DNA of 64,000 nt from Owenweeksia sp964619125. Lineage in GTDB: Bacteria > Bacteroidota > Bacteroidia > Flavobacteriales > Schleiferiaceae. Location of the stretch: contig CAZUCA010000010.1 in NCBI GenBank assembly GCA_964619125.1, forward strand, positions 6,880-70,879, read 5' to 3'. Below are positions 16,548 through 26,701 of the stretch, piece after piece. Made by a program: the position numbers and the translations under genes. Each line of letters opens with the position of its first letter. Positions within the stretch are counted from its first letter, which is position 1. The notes beneath the pieces are model-generated. The model was not told where the DNA came from. It did no database searches and was given only the letters and a program-made list of their open reading frames with translations.

Positions 16548-19260
16548 AGTCATTTACATATGGCTTTTAATAACCACCATACTCCCGTTCAATTTTTTTG
16601 CTAACACTCCTTATTCCGACCGGGATGATCTGGTTTCTGCCGTGCGCGCCCCGAAATCGGTGGTTCCCGGGCAGTTTGAGACTTTTATTCTCGAGCTGAA
16701 AAATGACTATGCCCACCCTCTCAGGCTGGATGTGGAAGTAGAAAAACCTTCCAGTTGGCATTTTCTCTCCCCGCTAAAGATCATTGAACTGGAGCCCGGA
16801 CAAAGCAAACAGGTGATTTTTCTGCTTGAAATTGACCGCTCCTGTGAAATCGGTAAAAAGCAAGTGCTTTTCCGATTTACCGACCAGCAGTATCAGGTAC
16901 AGTTGCAGGAAATGATATTAACCGAAGTGGAAAATGTGCACCTGATCAAGGTCAACACTTTACAAAAACCCAAAAACATCAGTAGCGGACAGCGCTACAA
17001 AGTTGATTTTGAAATTCACAATCTCGGCAATTGTGAAGAAGAGGTGTCAGTGAGTTCCATAAAAGGGATTCTCAACCCCCAAACTCTAATAATCCCTCCT
17101 AACTCGCGACGCTTTATCAGTGTGGAGCAGGTGGTACCCAAAAATCTCAGCCACGCCGGATACATCAGTTCAGATCTCAACCTGAGGGTAAGTTATCAGG
17201 AGGAACCCATTCGTGAAATAGCCTCGGTGAAAGCCTTTCCCAAAGCTACCCAACGCACCGATCCATATCACCGCTTTCCCCTGCAGGCCAGCCTCATTTA
17301 TTTTGGGGCTCGTAATAATGCGCCCTATGAAAGCAGCCTCCAGTTCGAATTAATCGGCGATGGCCATATCGATCGCAATAAACGCCATCACCTGAATTTC
17401 ATCGTGCGCGCCCCCAACCGCTTTGCCATTGCCCGGGTTGGTAATTACGACCGCTACTCGGCAGAATACAACTGGCAGCGTAGCCGTACCGCCAGCACCA
17501 GTATCCGCGTGGGCGATTTTGCCTATAACCTTACCGAAGTAACCGAAATGTACCGCTGGGCCCGGGGTATGGAACTTAAATTCAACGATGAGAAATACGA
17601 AGTGGGTGGCTTTATAAACAAACCCCGTTTTATTGCCGACGTAGACTACCAGTATGCCGCCTGGGGGCGCTACCATATTAACTCCCAATGGTTTGGGCAG
17701 GCCAGCTTAATGCAGAAGCACTATGGTGGTGACAGCGGCGTAGCTACTCTCAGTGGTTTGCAAACCGGCCTTGAACTCGATAAACACCGTTTTACCGGTG
17801 AAATCTCTACCGGTACTCTCGATGGCAAGACCAGCATTGCGGGCCAGCTCACTGCCCAGGGCCAGTTTGAAAGTTTTCAATACAATACCCGTAACCTGTA
17901 CTCGGGGCCGGATTACCCCGGCTTTTATACCAACTCGTATTTTTCGAGTACCACCTTGCAGTATCGCAAACGCCGCTGGGGGCTCAATGCCAACCTATAT
18001 TACAACGCCAGCAATCCCGTTCAGGATACCATACAGGCTACTGCCCCTTATTCCCGCAATTACAACGCCGGAGTAAGCTATTTCCCCACCAGCAATCTGC
18101 AGATGCGGGCTGACTACCTATACCGCTTCCGCGAGGATCGCATGCCGACGAAAAAGTTTATGTATCTCGAAAATGGTGTACGCTTCCGCACCACTTTTCG
18201 AAATCAACAGTGGTTAGCCCAGATAAACGGTGAAGCCGCTCAAACCGAAAACCTCCTTATAGCCAGTGATGACAATACCGGATCAACCTACAACCTGAGT
18301 CTCCAGGCGGAGAAAAACCTCCTGAAAGATTTCAGGCTCGGAGTAAGAGGGCAATATCTCAATACTAACCGCTATGATGTTGACCAACGATCATACCTGT
18401 TATACGGGGGCAGTATTAGTTATCAGCCTTCAAAGCATTTCGGTATGCGGGCCTCGTACCAAAACAACTATCTCATTGAAGAGTACTACCGTGACCGGAG
18501 CCTCATCGATGTTGGCCTTAATGCCCGTTACGCAGGTCATCAATTCCGCATTTCCACTTCACATGCCCTGGTACGTCGCAGCGAAAGTCGCACTGATTTT
18601 TATATAAACGCCCGTTATACCTACCACTTCAGCCCTCCAATCTCAAAGCGCGATGACCTTTATAGCTTGCAGGGGCAAATCAGCAGCGCCGAACCTAAAG
18701 ATGCAGCCGGCGTCATTCTGACCATTAACGGGCAATCGGTTATTTCGGATGAATACGGATATTTTACCGTCCACAACTTACCGGTTGGCATTCACTATCT
18801 GCATATTGACTGGGGCAGTGTAGGGGTAGGTATGGTAACCAATGTGGAATCACCACTGGAGGTTGAAATCCTCCCCCGCCCTACCAACAAGGTCACCTTT
18901 GAATTAATGAGGGGAGGTAACATCAGCGGTAACATCAAATTCCTGATGGACGCAAGGGATCGTCGCGAAATGCCCAAAAACCCCCTGAAAGTAATTAAGA
19001 TCAGCAATGGCCGCCAGGAATACCTAAGCTATACCGATGAGAATGGTGATTTCAGCTTCCTTAATATCCTCCCCGGTGAATGGACAGTGCGCGTAGTAAA
19101 CCCCGATGATGGCAGTGGCTCCTGGCAATTGGAACAAAACAACCTTACAGTAAAACTGAATCCTGCCGAAGCGCAGTCCGTTCAGTTCGTATTAAAAAAG
19201 AGGACTCGTCAAATACGCTTCTCAGATAAGAGCCTTAACATCAAAATGAAAAAGCAATAA
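16537..19260 (+). CDS. Usher-like outer membrane protein with N-terminal Ig-like and C-terminal carboxypeptidase-regulatory-like domains
   Basis: The protein has 907 residues. After the signal peptide come two NEW3/Ig-like domains (about 30-225: PGQFETFILELKN; ELEPGQSKQVIFLL; SSGQRYKVDFEIHNLGNCEE). A long central region (about 245-705) has the alternating aromatic pattern of a large beta-barrel, for example SAEYNWQRSRTASTSIRVGD, FFQYNTRNLYSG-like stretches and RADYLYRF. At the end are two small beta-sandwich domains like CarboxypepD_reg/SdrD-B (GVILTINGQSVISDEYGYFT followed by VHNLPVG; and SYTDENGDFSFLNILPGEW). This order (periplasmic, barrel, C-terminal plug-like domains) parallels fimbrial ushers, though sequence similarity to FimD is not obvious by eye. 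It lies between the chaperone and the giant surface protein. The function as a subunit channel is inferred. Confidence 0.55.
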   Translation: MKNKVIYIWLLITTILPFNFFANTPYSDRDDLVSAVRAPKSVVPGQFETFILELKNDYAHPLRLDVEVEKPSSWHFLSPLKIIELEPGQSKQVIFLLEIDRSCEIGKKQVLFRFTDQQYQVQLQEMILTEVENVHLIKVNTLQKPKNISSGQRYKVDFEIHNLGNCEEEVSVSSIKGILNPQTLIIPPNSRRFISVEQVVPKNLSHAGYISSDLNLRVSYQEEPIREIASVKAFPKATQRTDPYHRFPLQASLIYFGARNNAPYESSLQFELIGDGHIDRNKRHHLNFIVRAPNRFAIARVGNYDRYSAEYNWQRSRTASTSIRVGDFAYNLTEVTEMYRWARGMELKFNDEKYEVGGFINKPRFIADVDYQYAAWGRYHINSQWFGQASLMQKHYGGDSGVATLSGLQTGLELDKHRFTGEISTGTLDGKTSIAGQLTAQGQFESFQYNTRNLYSGPDYPGFYTNSYFSSTTLQYRKRRWGLNANLYYNASNPVQDTIQATAPYSRNYNAGVSYFPTSNLQMRADYLYRFREDRMPTKKFMYLENGVRFRTTFRNQQWLAQINGEAAQTENLLIASDDNTGSTYNLSLQAEKNLLKDFRLGVRGQYLNTNRYDVDQRSYLLYGGSISYQPSKHFGMRASYQNNYLIEEYYRDRSLIDVGLNARYAGHQFRISTSHALVRRSESRTDFYINARYTYHFSPPISKRDDLYSLQGQISSAEPKDAAGVILTINGQSVISDEYGYFTVHNLPVGIHYLHIDWGSVGVGMVTNVESPLEVEILPRPTNKVTFELMRGGNISGNIKFLMDARDRREMPKNPLKVIKISNGRQEYLSYTDENGDFSFLNILPGEWTVRVVNPDDGSGSWQLEQNNLTVKLNPAEAQSVQFVLKKRTRQIRFSDKSLNIKMKKQ

Positions 19261-19263
19261 GCT

Positions 19264-22200
19264 ATGTGGAGGCGATTAAGGGTCATATTAACCGTACTTA
19301 TTTTGGGCAACTTGTCTTTGCCTGGGCAGTCTGGTTTATTTATTCATCACCGGGCCGACAGCGGCACCAGCACCACCACTCACGGGGCCACCGTTTCACA
19401 GTGGAATGACCTGTCAGGGGCAGCCTACCACTCCATTTTAGACCACGGCACCCCCACTTTCGATACCCTGGTGAGCAATTTTCACCCCGGTATTTACTTT
19501 CCTCACTCATCGGCCTTTCAGCTTACCGACGCCATTGAAGTGCAGAAAAATGATGCTGACTCCATTACCATGGCCATAGTTTTTAAGACCAGTAACGATA
19601 TTGACACAACCCAGGTAATAGTGGACAATGGCGATCGAAACAAAGGCATTGTCGTGTTTATCCGGCGAGGCTATTTGGTGATAAACGTATATCCTAATGG
19701 TGTGAATTATGCAGATAGCACGGCTATTGACACCAACCGCATTTACCTCCTGACTTTTGTACTGGATGCCTCCACGGGCTGGGAGGGCTATTTAAATGGC
19801 GAACGCCGCTTAGCGGTGGCCAGTCCCGCCCCTGGTGATATCATCCACTGGGGCCATAAACAACAAGCGGCCCTGGGAGGATGGGAAAAACACTATATCG
19901 ATGATTACGGGGTGGAAAGAGATATAACCAATAGTGCTGAATTTAAGGGCCACCTGCAGGAATTTATGTGGTATTACCAGGATGCCCGCATCGGTACCGA
20001 GCGCATGGCCCTGGAAGGGATGTTAGCCCTGAAATACGGCATTCAGCTGAGCAACGATTGCGATGCCGATGGTATCCCTAATGAATTGGTATCGGGTAGT
20101 ATCAGAGAGGGCGACTATTTAGCACCTGATGGCAGTACCATTGTTTGGTCACACCTCAGCCAGGGTACTGATTACTACCATTCAGTGGCGGGTATTGGCC
20201 GCTATGACTTTTACAATCAAAACCAAAAGCAATCGCACTCCGAAACGGATAGCGCCCTGATTACAATTGGATTGGGCGATATTTATGGCACCAATGCTGC
20301 TAACCCCAACACTTTCACTTATGATCCGGCGGTACTTCTATGGGCACATAACAACGCTCCGCTGGTATTTAGCATAGCCGGCGCCCCTGCCCCTTACAAG
20401 AAAATTGAGCGTAGCTGGCGGGTACAGGAAACCGGGGTATCTGGTAATGTAGGCACCGTAAAGCTGAGGGTGCCAGCCTCTACCAGCAGCCTTAGTCCCC
20501 GCCTGCCTTATGCCAATAAGCTCAGTATTATTACCGATGCCGATGGGGATTTCAGCAGTGGCGCTACCACCACTGAAATGACCCTTAACGGTGATTACTG
20601 GGAGGTGGACATCGATTTTAATGGTGGCGATTATTTTACATTTTGCACCTATAGGGGCACCACCTTAAGCACCAGTGTACATGGTGATGAAGATGGCCCC
20701 ACCGCTGTGGAGTTCAGCATGAACCTGCACGATATTAACACCACCGGGGTGCCCATCACTTTTGATTTCGCTGATGCTGGTACCGGTACCGCTTCAGTTG
20801 GTAGTGATTATATCGCCATTCCCGGTGGTTCTATCATTTCAGTGGCTCCGGGCGACTCCATGGGCTATTTTACAGTACCCGTAATCGACAATGCCAGCTG
20901 GGAGGGCGATGTAAGCCTCATTAGCTATGTGAGCAACCCCAGCGATCCCGAATACTTTATTTTTACCGATACCGCCACGGCCATTATTTACGAAAATGAA
21001 CTGCCAGCCCCCGGGAATATCCGCAATCAGCTGAGCTTTTGGCTCAAGGCCAACCAAGGTACCAGCAGCAGTACCGACGGGGCGGCTGTCAGCAACTGGT
21101 ACGATCAAACTGCAAACGGCAATGATGCCACGGCCCTGGCCAGTACCCCAACTTATAGTGAGCTTAGCACCAACTACAACCCCGGGGTGGATTTTGATGG
21201 TTACGGAGGTTTCAGCCTGGACAATAGCAGCAGCATCAACACCAGCGCCTTCAGTGAAAAGAGTTTTAGCATTGTTTTCAGAACCGGTGAGGACATCAGT
21301 TCCTACCAGGTACTTTATGAAGAGGGCAATTACAGCGATGGGCTCAACTGCTATATCGCCAATAATAAAATCTACTGCAACCTATGGGTAGCGAGTGCCG
21401 ATAACTATGGCTCCGCGGCCATTGAAAGCAACACCGATTACCTGCTGACCTTTATATACAACGGGGCCTCCTCCCGGATGGATGCCTATCTCAACGGCGT
21501 ACTGGCCTTTAGCGACCTGTCAGCTCCTGCCAGCATACCCGCACTTGGAGGAGGCATTGGCATCGGGGTGATCAATGACAGCACCCGCTTTGGAGGTGGA
21601 CTGACCCAGAGTTCCGGCGCCGGATTTAACGGCCAAATTATGGAGCTGGCGTACTTTGCCGGTAATGCCCTTAATTCAGCTGATCGCCAGCAACTGGAAA
21701 GTTACATGGGGGTTAAATACGCCATTAGCCTGCCCAGCGATTACCTGGCCGGCGATGGCAGTATTGTGTGGGATGCCAGCCTTAACAGCAGCCACGGTAA
21801 TGCAGTGACCGGTATTGGTTACCAGCTCAGTGCCGCCCTCAACCAAAAGCAATCCGGCTCATCTGCCTCCGGCCGGTTGGTCTCCATCGGCCTCGACACG
21901 ATAGTGAGCAGCAATGCTGCCAACAGCGCCAGTTACAACAGTGATCAAAGTTATCTCCTTTGGGGCCACAATGATGGCCCGCTAAGCTTCGTAGTAAACG
22001 GGGCCCCGGCAGACTCTATGATCCTCAACCGCAGCTATAGGGTGCAGAAAACAGGCAGCATCGGTTCTACAAGAGTCCGCATAGCCGGCCACAGCAGCAG
22101 TGAAAGCATAAAACTCCCCCCCTTAAACAGTCTCAATCTACTGGTTGACAGCGACGGTGATTTCAGCAGCGGTGCCAGCATCATTCCTATGACCTTGCTA

Positions 22201-25200
22201 AATGGCTACTGGGAAGCCATTTACGAATTCAGTAACGGCGATTATTTCAGTTTCTCCTTTCAGGGAGGCTTGGTTTGGGTAAGCCAGGAAGGTGATGAAA
22301 ACGGCCCTACCAACATCCGGTTTGAACTGCGTACACCCACTACCAGTGGCAGTATCTTGCATTACGACATTACTGTATTAGGCAGCAGTACGGCCGATTC
22401 AGCCAGTGACTACAGCCTCAGTACACCGCTGCGTTTTGAAGTGGCCATTGGTGACACGGCGGCCAGTTATAGTGTTAGCGTAGTGGATGACCTGCTGGAA
22501 GAACCCCTTGAATACCTCAGTATTGCCGTTGACAGCACCATCAACCTGTCCAACCCCCTCAATTTTTACCGCTTAAACGCCTACATTACTGATAATGACG
22601 CCGGTTACCCCGGGGTGATTGGTGTGACTCCTGACTTCTGGCTCCGTGCCGATGACAGTACTTCCACTACTACCGATGGCAACCCGCTAAGCAACTGGTA
22701 TGATGTTTCGGGTAACGGCCACGATGCCAGCAGCACCGGCGCCGGCCCCCTGTTCGAGGCCGTGGGCTGTAACTTCAATCCCGCCCTGGCCTTTTCCGCT
22801 GCCAGTGGTGGCATGCTGATAGCCGATGCCCTTGCTCTAAACAGCTATAGTGGCGGTTACCGGGCCAAGTCACTGACGGTGGCTTTTAAAACCGCTAGCG
22901 ACATCAGCACGCTGCAGGTGATTTATGAGCAGGGTGGCAGTGATGACGGTTTTAACCTCTATCTTGAAAATGACCAGCTAAGAGTTAACTGGTGGGCGGC
23001 CAGCAGTGAATATTCTGCGGCTGTAAGCATCAATGCCCAGGCCAGTTATGTGGCCAGCTTTATTTATGATGGCAATGCCGGTCGCTGGGATCTTTATCTC
23101 AACGGGGCATTGGCCAGCTCGCAGCTGAGTGTGCCCTCAGTGCTCAACGGCAGTAGCGACAATATTGGCCTGGGTGCCGTACAGGGTACGAGCCAGTTTG
23201 ACGGCGGTCGTGACCTAAGCAGTAACCAGCCCTTTTTAGGTAGTATTATGGAGGTCCTTTACTTTAACGACACCGTATTAAGCAGCAATCAACGCGGCCG
23301 CCTGGAAAGCTACCTCAGCCTTAAATATGGCGCTGCCTACCAGGCAGACATTCTGGCCTCAGATAGTAGCCTGATTTGGGATGCCACTGCTAACGCCTCT
23401 TACCTCGGTCAGCTCAGCGGGATTGGCTGGGATCTTAAGGCGGGTCTTGATCAAAGACAATCCTTTACCAATGACTCCCCCAGCCAGGTGCTGACTATAG
23501 GGCTGAAAAGTATTGCCAGCAGTAATGCCAGCAATAGCAACAGCTTCACCAATAACAAGAACTTCCTTATTTGGGGTCACAACGGTGGTAACTTAACCGG
23601 TGTAGACAGTGCCAGCAGCCTGCCTGCCCAAAGTGGCCTGGTTGACCGCTTTGACCGGGTATGGCACATTGAGGAAACCGGCTCGGTGGATACCGTGCAG
23701 CTGGCCTTCCCTAAGGACTCAATTGATCAATACATGAGTGATCTCCCCTATGGCGAACTCTACCTGCGCATTGCCGACGATGCTGCCCTGACGACTAACG
23801 TGGTTGATACTCCCTTTTACCTGGCTGACATCAATGGTGTAAGCAGTTATGTAGTCGAATACGATTTTAGCAGTGCTCATTACTTCAGTATTATCCGCAA
23901 GGGCTTTATCTGGTGGAACGGTTATGAATGGCGGGGCGGCTTAAGCGCCATTACCCCTCATGGTCCCTCTGATGATCCCCTTGACCAGCTAAAAATTATG
24001 CTGGTGGATGCCGGCGACACCGCAACCATTACCGAAGCAGTAGTAGTGGACAGCACCATTATTGACAGCGCCGCAATTTTGCAGGTTAACCCCACTGCCT
24101 GTCTCCGGCTGAACAGCATCAGCAATAGTGGTAGTTTCATTCTCCATGCCGATGCCAGCGGCTTTGGCCAATACAAAGGCCCGGCCACCAATGCCACCTT
24201 TGAACAGTATATCGATGACTACGGCTGGCACTTGATTGGGTCGCCCTTTTCGGATACCCAATGGCGTGATTTTAACTTTAAGAACGACAATGGAGCCACC
24301 AACCATCCCCTGGGCGGCAGTTCTCTCGATTCCTGTGATTATTGCAACTTGTGGTGGTACGACGCTTCAACTGATAACGGCACGGATATCGGCTTTGGCA
24401 GCAGCGATGCCTTCGGCACCTGGCGTTCCTCAACTGACAGCAACCAAGGCTTTATTCCAGACCGTGGTTGGAATCTTTACCTGGATACCACTTACAATTT
24501 TGCCACTGCCCCCTGGACAGTTTCGGTAAACGGAACTTTTAACAACGGTGCGGTAAGTCAGCAAGTCAATGAAAATAATGCCGGCTGGAACCTGGTAGCC
24601 AATCCCTACCCCTCCGCCCTCGATTGGGACACTATCGACAATGACCTGGCGGCCGCTGGTATAGCGGCCGGTTACCACGTATGGGATCATGAAAACACCA
24701 ATTATGCTGTATATGCGGGGGGCTCCGGCACGCTGGGACTTAGCCGCTATATTGCCCCCTTCCAGGGTTTTTACGTACAAACCGCTGTGGCGGGTGCGCA
24801 AAACTCCGCTAATGTATTTCACAGTTTTGACCTCGAAAATGCCGACCGCCCGGATGACTGCCCCGGCGGGCTGGGGAACTTTTACAAAAGCAGTGGTGGC
24901 AATGAGATTGTACTGCGCAGTACCCACCGGGGCTCCAAAAAGGTGGATGAAACCATTATCAGGTTGAAAAACGAGGCCACCCGTGAATTCGACAGCTGGG
25001 AGGATATCCGCAAACTGGCCTCACCTTATCGGGATGCACCCAATCTTTTTACCCTAAGCGGCAAAGCTGCCACCGCCATTAATGTGTTACCACATCCTGC
25101 TGAAAAAGATAGCCTGCCCCTGGGCGTATGGGTGGCACAAGGCAGCCCTATCAGCATCGAGGCCATAAAGGCACCCCCGGGTTACACCATTTACCTGGAA

Positions 25201-25563
25201 GACCTGAAGGATGGCAGTTGGCATGCCATTGGAAATGCCCCCTACCAATTTACCCAGGACAACAGCCTGCCTCAAAGATTTATCCTTCACTTTGGCCCTA
25301 TATCGTTTAAAGCCGACCCCTGGCTGGCAGGCAAACCATTCTATGTATTTACAGAGGGGGCTTATTTAAATGTCAAAACCCTGAAGTTGCTCAGCGGCAA
25401 ACCCTACCAGGTTGCCAGCAGCAACGGTACGGTATTAAAGTCAGGCTACCTGGGTGAAGGTCAGCAGCATAAAATCTATATTGGCGATTTACCAGCCGGC
25501 GTATATATATACGCCTTGTGGGACGGTGAGCGGCACTATTCGGAAAAAATTATCAAATTATGA
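19264..25563 (+). CDS. Giant LamG-like/Calx-beta surface protein with T9SS-type tail
   Basis: The protein has 2099 residues: a signal peptide (to GQSG) and then three copies of a long module. Each module begins with a LamG-like concanavalin domain (starts near residues 25, 585 and 1124; for example RADSGTSTTTHGATVSQWND and FWLKANQGTSSSTDGAAVSN). It is followed by a segment ending GHNxGPLxF-like (LWAHNNAPLVF, LLWGHNDGPLSF). The first two copies also carry a Calx-beta-like domain (YITDNDA, VHGDEDGPTAVEFSM). From about 1650 a T9SS-associated domain appears (YGWHLIGSPFSD). The last 75 residues look like a sorting domain (IYIGDLPAGVYIYALWDGER ending KIIKL), without the YPNP motif. The gene starts 3 bases after the usher-like gene and overlaps the next by 4. 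It is a likely adhesin or stalk protein. Confidence 0.7.
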   Translation: MWRRLRVILTVLILGNLSLPGQSGLFIHHRADSGTSTTTHGATVSQWNDLSGAAYHSILDHGTPTFDTLVSNFHPGIYFPHSSAFQLTDAIEVQKNDADSITMAIVFKTSNDIDTTQVIVDNGDRNKGIVVFIRRGYLVINVYPNGVNYADSTAIDTNRIYLLTFVLDASTGWEGYLNGERRLAVASPAPGDIIHWGHKQQAALGGWEKHYIDDYGVERDITNSAEFKGHLQEFMWYYQDARIGTERMALEGMLALKYGIQLSNDCDADGIPNELVSGSIREGDYLAPDGSTIVWSHLSQGTDYYHSVAGIGRYDFYNQNQKQSHSETDSALITIGLGDIYGTNAANPNTFTYDPAVLLWAHNNAPLVFSIAGAPAPYKKIERSWRVQETGVSGNVGTVKLRVPASTSSLSPRLPYANKLSIITDADGDFSSGATTTEMTLNGDYWEVDIDFNGGDYFTFCTYRGTTLSTSVHGDEDGPTAVEFSMNLHDINTTGVPITFDFADAGTGTASVGSDYIAIPGGSIISVAPGDSMGYFTVPVIDNASWEGDVSLISYVSNPSDPEYFIFTDTATAIIYENELPAPGNIRNQLSFWLKANQGTSSSTDGAAVSNWYDQTANGNDATALASTPTYSELSTNYNPGVDFDGYGGFSLDNSSSINTSAFSEKSFSIVFRTGEDISSYQVLYEEGNYSDGLNCYIANNKIYCNLWVASADNYGSAAIESNTDYLLTFIYNGASSRMDAYLNGVLAFSDLSAPASIPALGGGIGIGVINDSTRFGGGLTQSSGAGFNGQIMELAYFAGNALNSADRQQLESYMGVKYAISLPSDYLAGDGSIVWDASLNSSHGNAVTGIGYQLSAALNQKQSGSSASGRLVSIGLDTIVSSNAANSASYNSDQSYLLWGHNDGPLSFVVNGAPADSMILNRSYRVQKTGSIGSTRVRIAGHSSSESIKLPPLNSLNLLVDSDGDFSSGASIIPMTLLNGYWEAIYEFSNGDYFSFSFQGGLVWVSQEGDENGPTNIRFELRTPTTSGSILHYDITVLGSSTADSASDYSLSTPLRFEVAIGDTAASYSVSVVDDLLEEPLEYLSIAVDSTINLSNPLNFYRLNAYITDNDAGYPGVIGVTPDFWLRADDSTSTTTDGNPLSNWYDVSGNGHDASSTGAGPLFEAVGCNFNPALAFSAASGGMLIADALALNSYSGGYRAKSLTVAFKTASDISTLQVIYEQGGSDDGFNLYLENDQLRVNWWAASSEYSAAVSINAQASYVASFIYDGNAGRWDLYLNGALASSQLSVPSVLNGSSDNIGLGAVQGTSQFDGGRDLSSNQPFLGSIMEVLYFNDTVLSSNQRGRLESYLSLKYGAAYQADILASDSSLIWDATANASYLGQLSGIGWDLKAGLDQRQSFTNDSPSQVLTIGLKSIASSNASNSNSFTNNKNFLIWGHNGGNLTGVDSASSLPAQSGLVDRFDRVWHIEETGSVDTVQLAFPKDSIDQYMSDLPYGELYLRIADDAALTTNVVDTPFYLADINGVSSYVVEYDFSSAHYFSIIRKGFIWWNGYEWRGGLSAITPHGPSDDPLDQLKIMLVDAGDTATITEAVVVDSTIIDSAAILQVNPTACLRLNSISNSGSFILHADASGFGQYKGPATNATFEQYIDDYGWHLIGSPFSDTQWRDFNFKNDNGATNHPLGGSSLDSCDYCNLWWYDASTDNGTDIGFGSSDAFGTWRSSTDSNQGFIPDRGWNLYLDTTYNFATAPWTVSVNGTFNNGAVSQQVNENNAGWNLVANPYPSALDWDTIDNDLAAAGIAAGYHVWDHENTNYAVYAGGSGTLGLSRYIAPFQGFYVQTAVAGAQNSANVFHSFDLENADRPDDCPGGLGNFYKSSGGNEIVLRSTHRGSKKVDETIIRLKNEATREFDSWEDIRKLASPYRDAPNLFTLSGKAATAINVLPHPAEKDSLPLGVWVAQGSPISIEAIKAPPGYTIYLEDLKDGSWHAIGNAPYQFTQDNSLPQRFILHFGPISFKADPWLAGKPFYVFTEGAYLNVKTLKLLSGKPYQVASSNGTVLKSGYLGEGQQHKIYIGDLPAGVYIYALWDGERHYSEKIIKL

Positions 25564-26183
25564 GCCCAACAGAATTCCAAGCTTTACGAATGCATCATGA
25601 GGGAATCAGAAGCTTTTATATGGGCATAATGCTGGTTTTTGCCAGCTTTTCGCTTTGGGCACAACCGGGTAACCCAAGTTACAGTCTTTCCACCTCCACT
25701 TACTTTGAAATCGATATGCAGTCCATTGCCCTGCTGGATATCGAAAATGCCGGTGCCACTACCAATTTTTCATTAGATGTTCCGGCCCCAACCGAGGCAG
25801 GCAAAGGTTTGTCCTCCAATCCCCTGGTTAGTTATTCTGACAACTGGCTTAACTACAGCTGTGCCGCCCGCGATGTTACCAGTAGAAATATTCAGGTAAG
25901 CATCAGCAGCGGCAGCATCCCACCGGGGCTGGAATTGCAACTTACGGTAAGTGCCGCTACCGGTAGCGGGGCGGGGACCCTGGGCACGCCGGTGGCTACT
26001 AACCTTCTTCTTACTTCCACCGCCCAAAATATTATTACCGGAATCAGGGGATCCTATACCGGTAATGGATCTGGCAATGGCCACCAGCTTACCTATGAAT
26101 TGCATTTCGATGGGGTGAATTTTGACCAGCTGGATAAAATCAGTGCCCCGATAACAATTCTTTACACCATAATTGATAACTGA
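25560..26183 (+). CDS. Second pilin-like secreted subunit
   Basis: The protein has 207 residues. The ATG at 25560 overlaps the preceding stop (ATGA); a later ATG at 25590 also gives a signal peptide (GIMLVFASFSLWAQ). The mature part is homologous to the first subunit at 15052: TEAGKGLSSNPLVSYSDNWL then NYS, a Gly/Ser-rich middle, GNGHQLTYELHF, and a last strand ITILYTIIDN. The match of two stretches at the same distances and the common TIxDN end show a shared fold. One Cys is present (YSCAARD). The 3' location after the large surface protein fits a minor subunit or adaptor. No T9SS tail is present, so export beyond the periplasm would depend on the usher-like protein. Confidence 0.6.
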   Translation: MSPTEFQALRMHHEGIRSFYMGIMLVFASFSLWAQPGNPSYSLSTSTYFEIDMQSIALLDIENAGATTNFSLDVPAPTEAGKGLSSNPLVSYSDNWLNYSCAARDVTSRNIQVSISSGSIPPGLELQLTVSAATGSGAGTLGTPVATNLLLTSTAQNIITGIRGSYTGNGSGNGHQLTYELHFDGVNFDQLDKISAPITILYTIIDN

Positions 26184-26698
26184 TGCGCACTATTAACACA
26201 AAGCAAATATGGTTGGGGTTGCTGTTGTTATTGAGCATGCTTCCTGAAGCTGTCCTGGGGCAGGTGATTATTTCCACTACCAGTACCCATACCGAAAGCC
26301 TGGATGAAACTTCGCTCAACACCCCCAGCGAAGCCGGCGAGGATTTGCTGAACATTGTGGAAACCCTCAGTAACTTCAACCAATTGAGCATCAAAAATGT
26401 CAAAAAAAGCCAGCAATGGAAGGTGGCCGTAAGCCGCCGCGATATTAACTGGCCCGCGGCCTTTAGTATTTATATCAGGCGCAACAGCAACGGCACTCCC
26501 TGTTCCGGTTGCACCGGTATCAATACCGGCCTGTCTCCCACCATTTATGTGCCGATTAATCTGCTGGAAAGCGACTTCATATATGGCAACGGCGAAGTGG
26601 GGAATATTGATGTACAGGTGAAAGTGGAAGGAATTAGCCTAACAGTGGACGCCCAGGCCTACAGTACTGAAATTATCTATACCCTGTACGGCGACTAA
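26183..26698 (+). CDS. Third, more distant pilin-like secreted subunit
   Basis: The protein has 171 residues with a signal peptide ending AVLGQ. The start overlaps the previous stop by one base (TGATG). The mature protein is beta-rich and keeps the NTPSEAGEDLL motif (cf. EAGEALDF in the first subunit). It ends YSTEIIYTLYGD, similar to the closing TI-DN strand of its neighbours. A CSGC motif (TPCSGCTG) near residue 110 could form a small disulfide loop or bind metal. It is the last gene of the operon; only 3 bases separate it from the convergent gene at 26702, and no terminator hairpin is seen between them. The subunit role is inferred from the shared ends and operon position. Confidence 0.5.
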   Translation: MRTINTKQIWLGLLLLLSMLPEAVLGQVIISTTSTHTESLDETSLNTPSEAGEDLLNIVETLSNFNQLSIKNVKKSQQWKVAVSRRDINWPAAFSIYIRRNSNGTPCSGCTGINTGLSPTIYVPINLLESDFIYGNGEVGNIDVQVKVEGISLTVDAQAYSTEIIYTLYGD

Positions 26699-26701
26699 TT
26701 A

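Noticed and set aside
25669..25682. GTAAC-CCAA-GTTAC, a perfect copy of the Crp-type site
   Set aside because: It lies inside the coding region of the second pilin-like subunit, with no promoter or start codon at the right distance; probably chance.
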